42,936 bases of DNA. Source: Nanobdellati archaeon (GTDB lineage: Archaea > EX4484-52 > WAPT01). Positions within the stretch are counted from its first letter, which is position 1. Each line of letters begins with the position of its first letter. The DNA lies in contig WAPT01000022.1 of the NCBI GenBank assembly GCA_015520605.1, positions 1 to 42,936 of the forward strand, given 5' to 3'. A program made the translations under genes and the position numbers. Shown here piece after piece: positions 41,456 to 42,936 of this stretch. Below the pieces are notes generated by a model. That model ran no database searches and was not told the origin of the DNA. It saw only the letters and a list, made by a program, of their open reading frames with translations.

Positions 41456-42181
41456 TTAGTTATCGCGCGCCTTTATTAATATTTCACCGAACATAACCGG
41501 CTGCTCGCATACAACTTTCTTATCCCTCATAAGATGAAGAAGGTATGTAAAGTACCTTATTATCTCCTCTTTAGGTTTATCTTTCACAAGCTCCGAGAAG
41601 AACACCACACCCGCAGGAAAGAGCATCTGGAGGATTTTTTCATAGAGCTTTTCTATCTGCTCCGTGAAGTCCCTCTGGTTAAGATCTAAGGTTATGATCC
41701 TCCTCAGTTCCCTCCTTTTCTTCACCTTCATTGCTTTGTTCAGGGCTTCGACCAGCTCTTCAAGAGTTATTCTACGCTTTACCTCCCTCCTTATCGGAAG
41801 CCTTATCGGTGGGAGCATTACTGGCTGCATGCCATTCCCTTCTTGTTCCCGCTCCATCTCTTTCTGCTCCTCCTGAGAGGTGTGTGTTGTCTCCTCTTCG
41901 CAGCCCATAAGAGCTTCGCACTTCATCCTGTAGATTATGCTTGCCGCCAGAATTATTCTTGCGGGAATGCGAAGATTCTCTTCCCTAATTTTGCGTAGAA
42001 GCACCGTGAATCTGTCGCTCAGCTTCACTATATCTATATTCCACGGATCCATGTCCTGTACTAACATTATCAGTACCTGTTCCCAGTCATCATAGAGCAC
42101 AGCGTTTATCAGCTCATCCTCATAGTCCTTCTCACCGCTCGGAAAGCTCACCCCCCCATCTTCCGCAATCATTTCCGGCAT
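41456..42181 (-). CDS. scpA: Segregation and condensation protein A (ScpA, kleisin)
   Basis: Kleisin that bridges the SMC heads. The 241-aa protein has the N-terminal helices (LINAVLYDDWEQVLIMLVQD, MDPWNIDIVKLSDRFTVLLR), IPARIILAASIIYRMKCEAL, a Glu/Gln-rich linker (about 105-125) and the C-terminal winged helix with IRYFTYLLHLMRDKKVVCEQ. It forms an operon with scpB, and a small winged-helix gene lies 18 bp upstream. Confidence 0.93.
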   Translation of the reverse strand: MPEMIAEDGGVSFPSGEKDYEDELINAVLYDDWEQVLIMLVQDMDPWNIDIVKLSDRFTVLLRKIREENLRIPARIILAASIIYRMKCEALMGCEEETTHTSQEEQKEMEREQEGNGMQPVMLPPIRLPIRREVKRRITLEELVEALNKAMKVKKRRELRRIITLDLNQRDFTEQIEKLYEKILQMLFPAGVVFFSELVKDKPKEEIIRYFTYLLHLMRDKKVVCEQPVMFGEILIKARDN

Positions 42182-42199
42182 GCTGAACTACCCTCTTAT

Positions 42200-42403
42200 T
42201 CAGACCCACCAGACCACTCTCTTTCGCATGCCTATCCTTGGAGTTTCTGTCCTCCTCTTCACCCTGCCATCGGCTTTAAGTCTGTATAGGTGCATGTTTG
42301 CTGTGCTCCAGCTGATGCCTAACTCCTTTGCTATTTCGTAGGTAGAGAGTGGTCCTTTTTTGGAAAGCAACTTCAACAGCTCCTCATCCACAGATCTAGG
42401 CAT
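42200..42403 (-). CDS. Small winged-helix DNA-binding protein
   Basis: A 67-aa protein that is little more than one winged helix: VDEELLKLLSKKGPLSTYEI, AKELGISWSTANMHLYRLKA and DGRVKRRTE, ending in an aromatic RVVWWV. ATG 42403 follows GTAAGGGGGAT, a strong ribosome-binding site. It is the first gene of the strand group that continues with scpA and scpB, and could regulate that operon or act with it; this is inference. Confidence 0.8.
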   Translation of the reverse strand: MPRSVDEELLKLLSKKGPLSTYEIAKELGISWSTANMHLYRLKADGRVKRRTETPRIGMRKRVVWWV

Positions 42404-42430
42404 GTTTTATCCCCCTTACTGGTCATCTCC

Positions 42431-42450
42431 GCCTGACAGAATCAGGCGGG
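42431..42450. repeat. 8-bp inverted repeat, possible hairpin
   Basis: CCGCCTGA and TCAGGCGG flank a 4-base loop upstream of the small winged-helix gene (CCGCCTGACAGAATCAGGCGG region). It may be an operator or the 5' hairpin of the minus-strand transcript. Confidence 0.4.
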
Positions 42451-42526
42451 TAAGAGCTAATGTAAATTTCCTCCTTTAAAAGGTTTTTTATAGTGGATTT
42501 TTTATATTGGGGAAATTAAAAAGATA

Positions 42527-42712
42527 ATGCGATACTATTATGTTGAGATAATACGAGCTCGAGGTGCACTAACTCCCAAAGTACGGAAAACAATACTGGA
42601 ATTTTTTAACTCAAGATCATTTTTAATCGGGAAGAAGTTTTGCAGACATCTTGTCCAATTGAAAAATATTATGAAGCCCATTGATTTTGTAGATTTTAAG
42701 ACGAAAATATGA
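42527..42712 (+). CDS. Possible hypothetical protein beside CRISPR array
   Basis: A 61-codon frame (MRYYYVEIIRARGALTPKVR, then KTILEFFNSRSFLIGKKF) preceded by AT-rich, TATA-like sequence (TTTTTATATTGGG) and ending 5 bp before the first CRISPR repeat. It shows no Cas motif and no family is recognised. It may be a truncated gene or chance. The rest of 42404-42526 contains an inverted CCGCCTGA...TCAGGCGG repeat (about 42431-42450) and no gene. Confidence 0.3.
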   Translation: MRYYYVEIIRARGALTPKVRKTILEFFNSRSFLIGKKFCRHLVQLKNIMKPIDFVDFKTKI

Positions 42713-42717
42713 TACTG

Positions 42718-42936
42718 CTTTCAATCCCACCATGATCTGATTCTAACTACAATCTCAACAAAAGCAAGTAAATTGGAAGTGTTCTTTCAATCCCACCATG
42801 ATCTGATTCTAACATCGAGACGAAGGTTCGCAAAAGCAAGGATGGCAAGCTTTCAATCCCACCATGATCTGATTCTAACATATCGGGTCATCCTGATTAT
42901 GACGCAATAGGGAAAGCTTTCAATCCCACCATGATC
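42718..42936 (-). CRISPR. CRISPR array, left end, cut by the window edge
   Basis: Three complete 30-bp repeats (42718-42747, 42784-42813, 42850-42879) and the first 20 bases of a fourth (42917-42936) are identical. Each begins CTTTCAATCCCACCATGATC and ends TGATTCTAAC. Spacers are 36, 36 and 37 bp. On the minus strand the repeat ends in ATTGAAAG, the usual crRNA 5' handle of type I/III archaeal systems, so the array is predicted to be transcribed leftward from a leader beyond the window, making this its old (trailer) end. No cas gene is in the window. Confidence 0.95.

Noticed and set aside
42759-42840. Spacers 1 and 2 both contain CAAAAGCAAG (42759-42768 and 42831-42840), which could hint at a common target.
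   Set aside because: A 10-base match at different offsets in two AT-rich 36-mers is easily chance, and the flanking bases do not match.

Overview
The window is a stretch of archaeal chromosome from a euryarchaeon with moderate GC. The evidence is the gene set: archaeal proteasome alpha subunit, SBDS, the three-subunit exosome, L37Ae, RpoP, the KEOPS subunit Pcc1, both prefoldin subunits, PCNA, archaeal SRP54/FtsY, a DUF131 protein, UPF0147 and a COG1395-type regulator. Start sites either follow GGAGGTGAT-like Shine-Dalgarno sequences or lie about 26-30 nt downstream of a TATA box (leaderless type). A form III-type RuBisCO, an ScpA/ScpB pair and a proteasome are compatible with lineages such as Archaeoglobi or methanogen/ANME-related groups. 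The exact lineage cannot be fixed from sequence reading alone.

Layout. 1-1334: decaying mobile DNA (a frameshifted DDE transposase relic) and a hypothetical gene with a possible frameshift. 1335-7357: RuBisCO (minus), acylphosphatase (plus), SRP54 (minus), then a plus-strand run of prefoldin alpha, Nudix hydrolase, FtsY and a coiled-coil protein, so both SRP GTPases lie close together. 7365-7489: tRNA-Arg(TCG) with an insertion in its D-loop. 7981-12021: GlmS, an HTH protein with a surface-layer-like C-terminal domain, and a COG1395-type HTH regulator. 12022-13261: a 1.2 kb decay zone with fragments of a SIR2-like gene (minus) and a DDE transposase (plus). 13262-18125: the conserved archaeal superoperon psmA-SBDS-rrp4-rrp41-rrp42-rpl37ae-rpoP-pcc1-pfdB, linking protein degradation, ribosome maturation, RNA decay, transcription and chaperoning. 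It is followed by a wHTH-DHH phosphoesterase and UPF0147.

19894-27297 is one minus-strand reading frame of 2467 codons. It encodes a giant cysteine-rich surface protein that looks like two surface proteins joined through a short cytoplasmic loop, and it carries long perfect internal DNA repeats. 27358-31780: DUF131 and DUF192 genes, tRNA-Pro(TGG) with an insertion in its T-loop, a PEP-synthase-like protein that has lost the swivelling histidine, and an OB-HD exoribonuclease. 31923-36418: a small membrane protein, RNase HII, CTP synthase, an OB-fold protein and PCNA. 36521-42403: site-2 protease, NFACT/RqcH, a predicted cytosolic metzincin protease, ScpB, ScpA and a small winged-helix protein. 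The window ends inside a CRISPR array (four repeats seen, the last cut by the edge) whose repeat orientation predicts transcription toward the window interior, on the minus strand.

The most notable items are the two tRNA genes with non-canonical introns, the giant fused surface protein with its perfect repeats, the degenerate PEP-synthase-like protein, and the intracellular metzincin preceded by a short overlapping ORF. No clearly new multi-gene system was found. No cas genes lie within the window.
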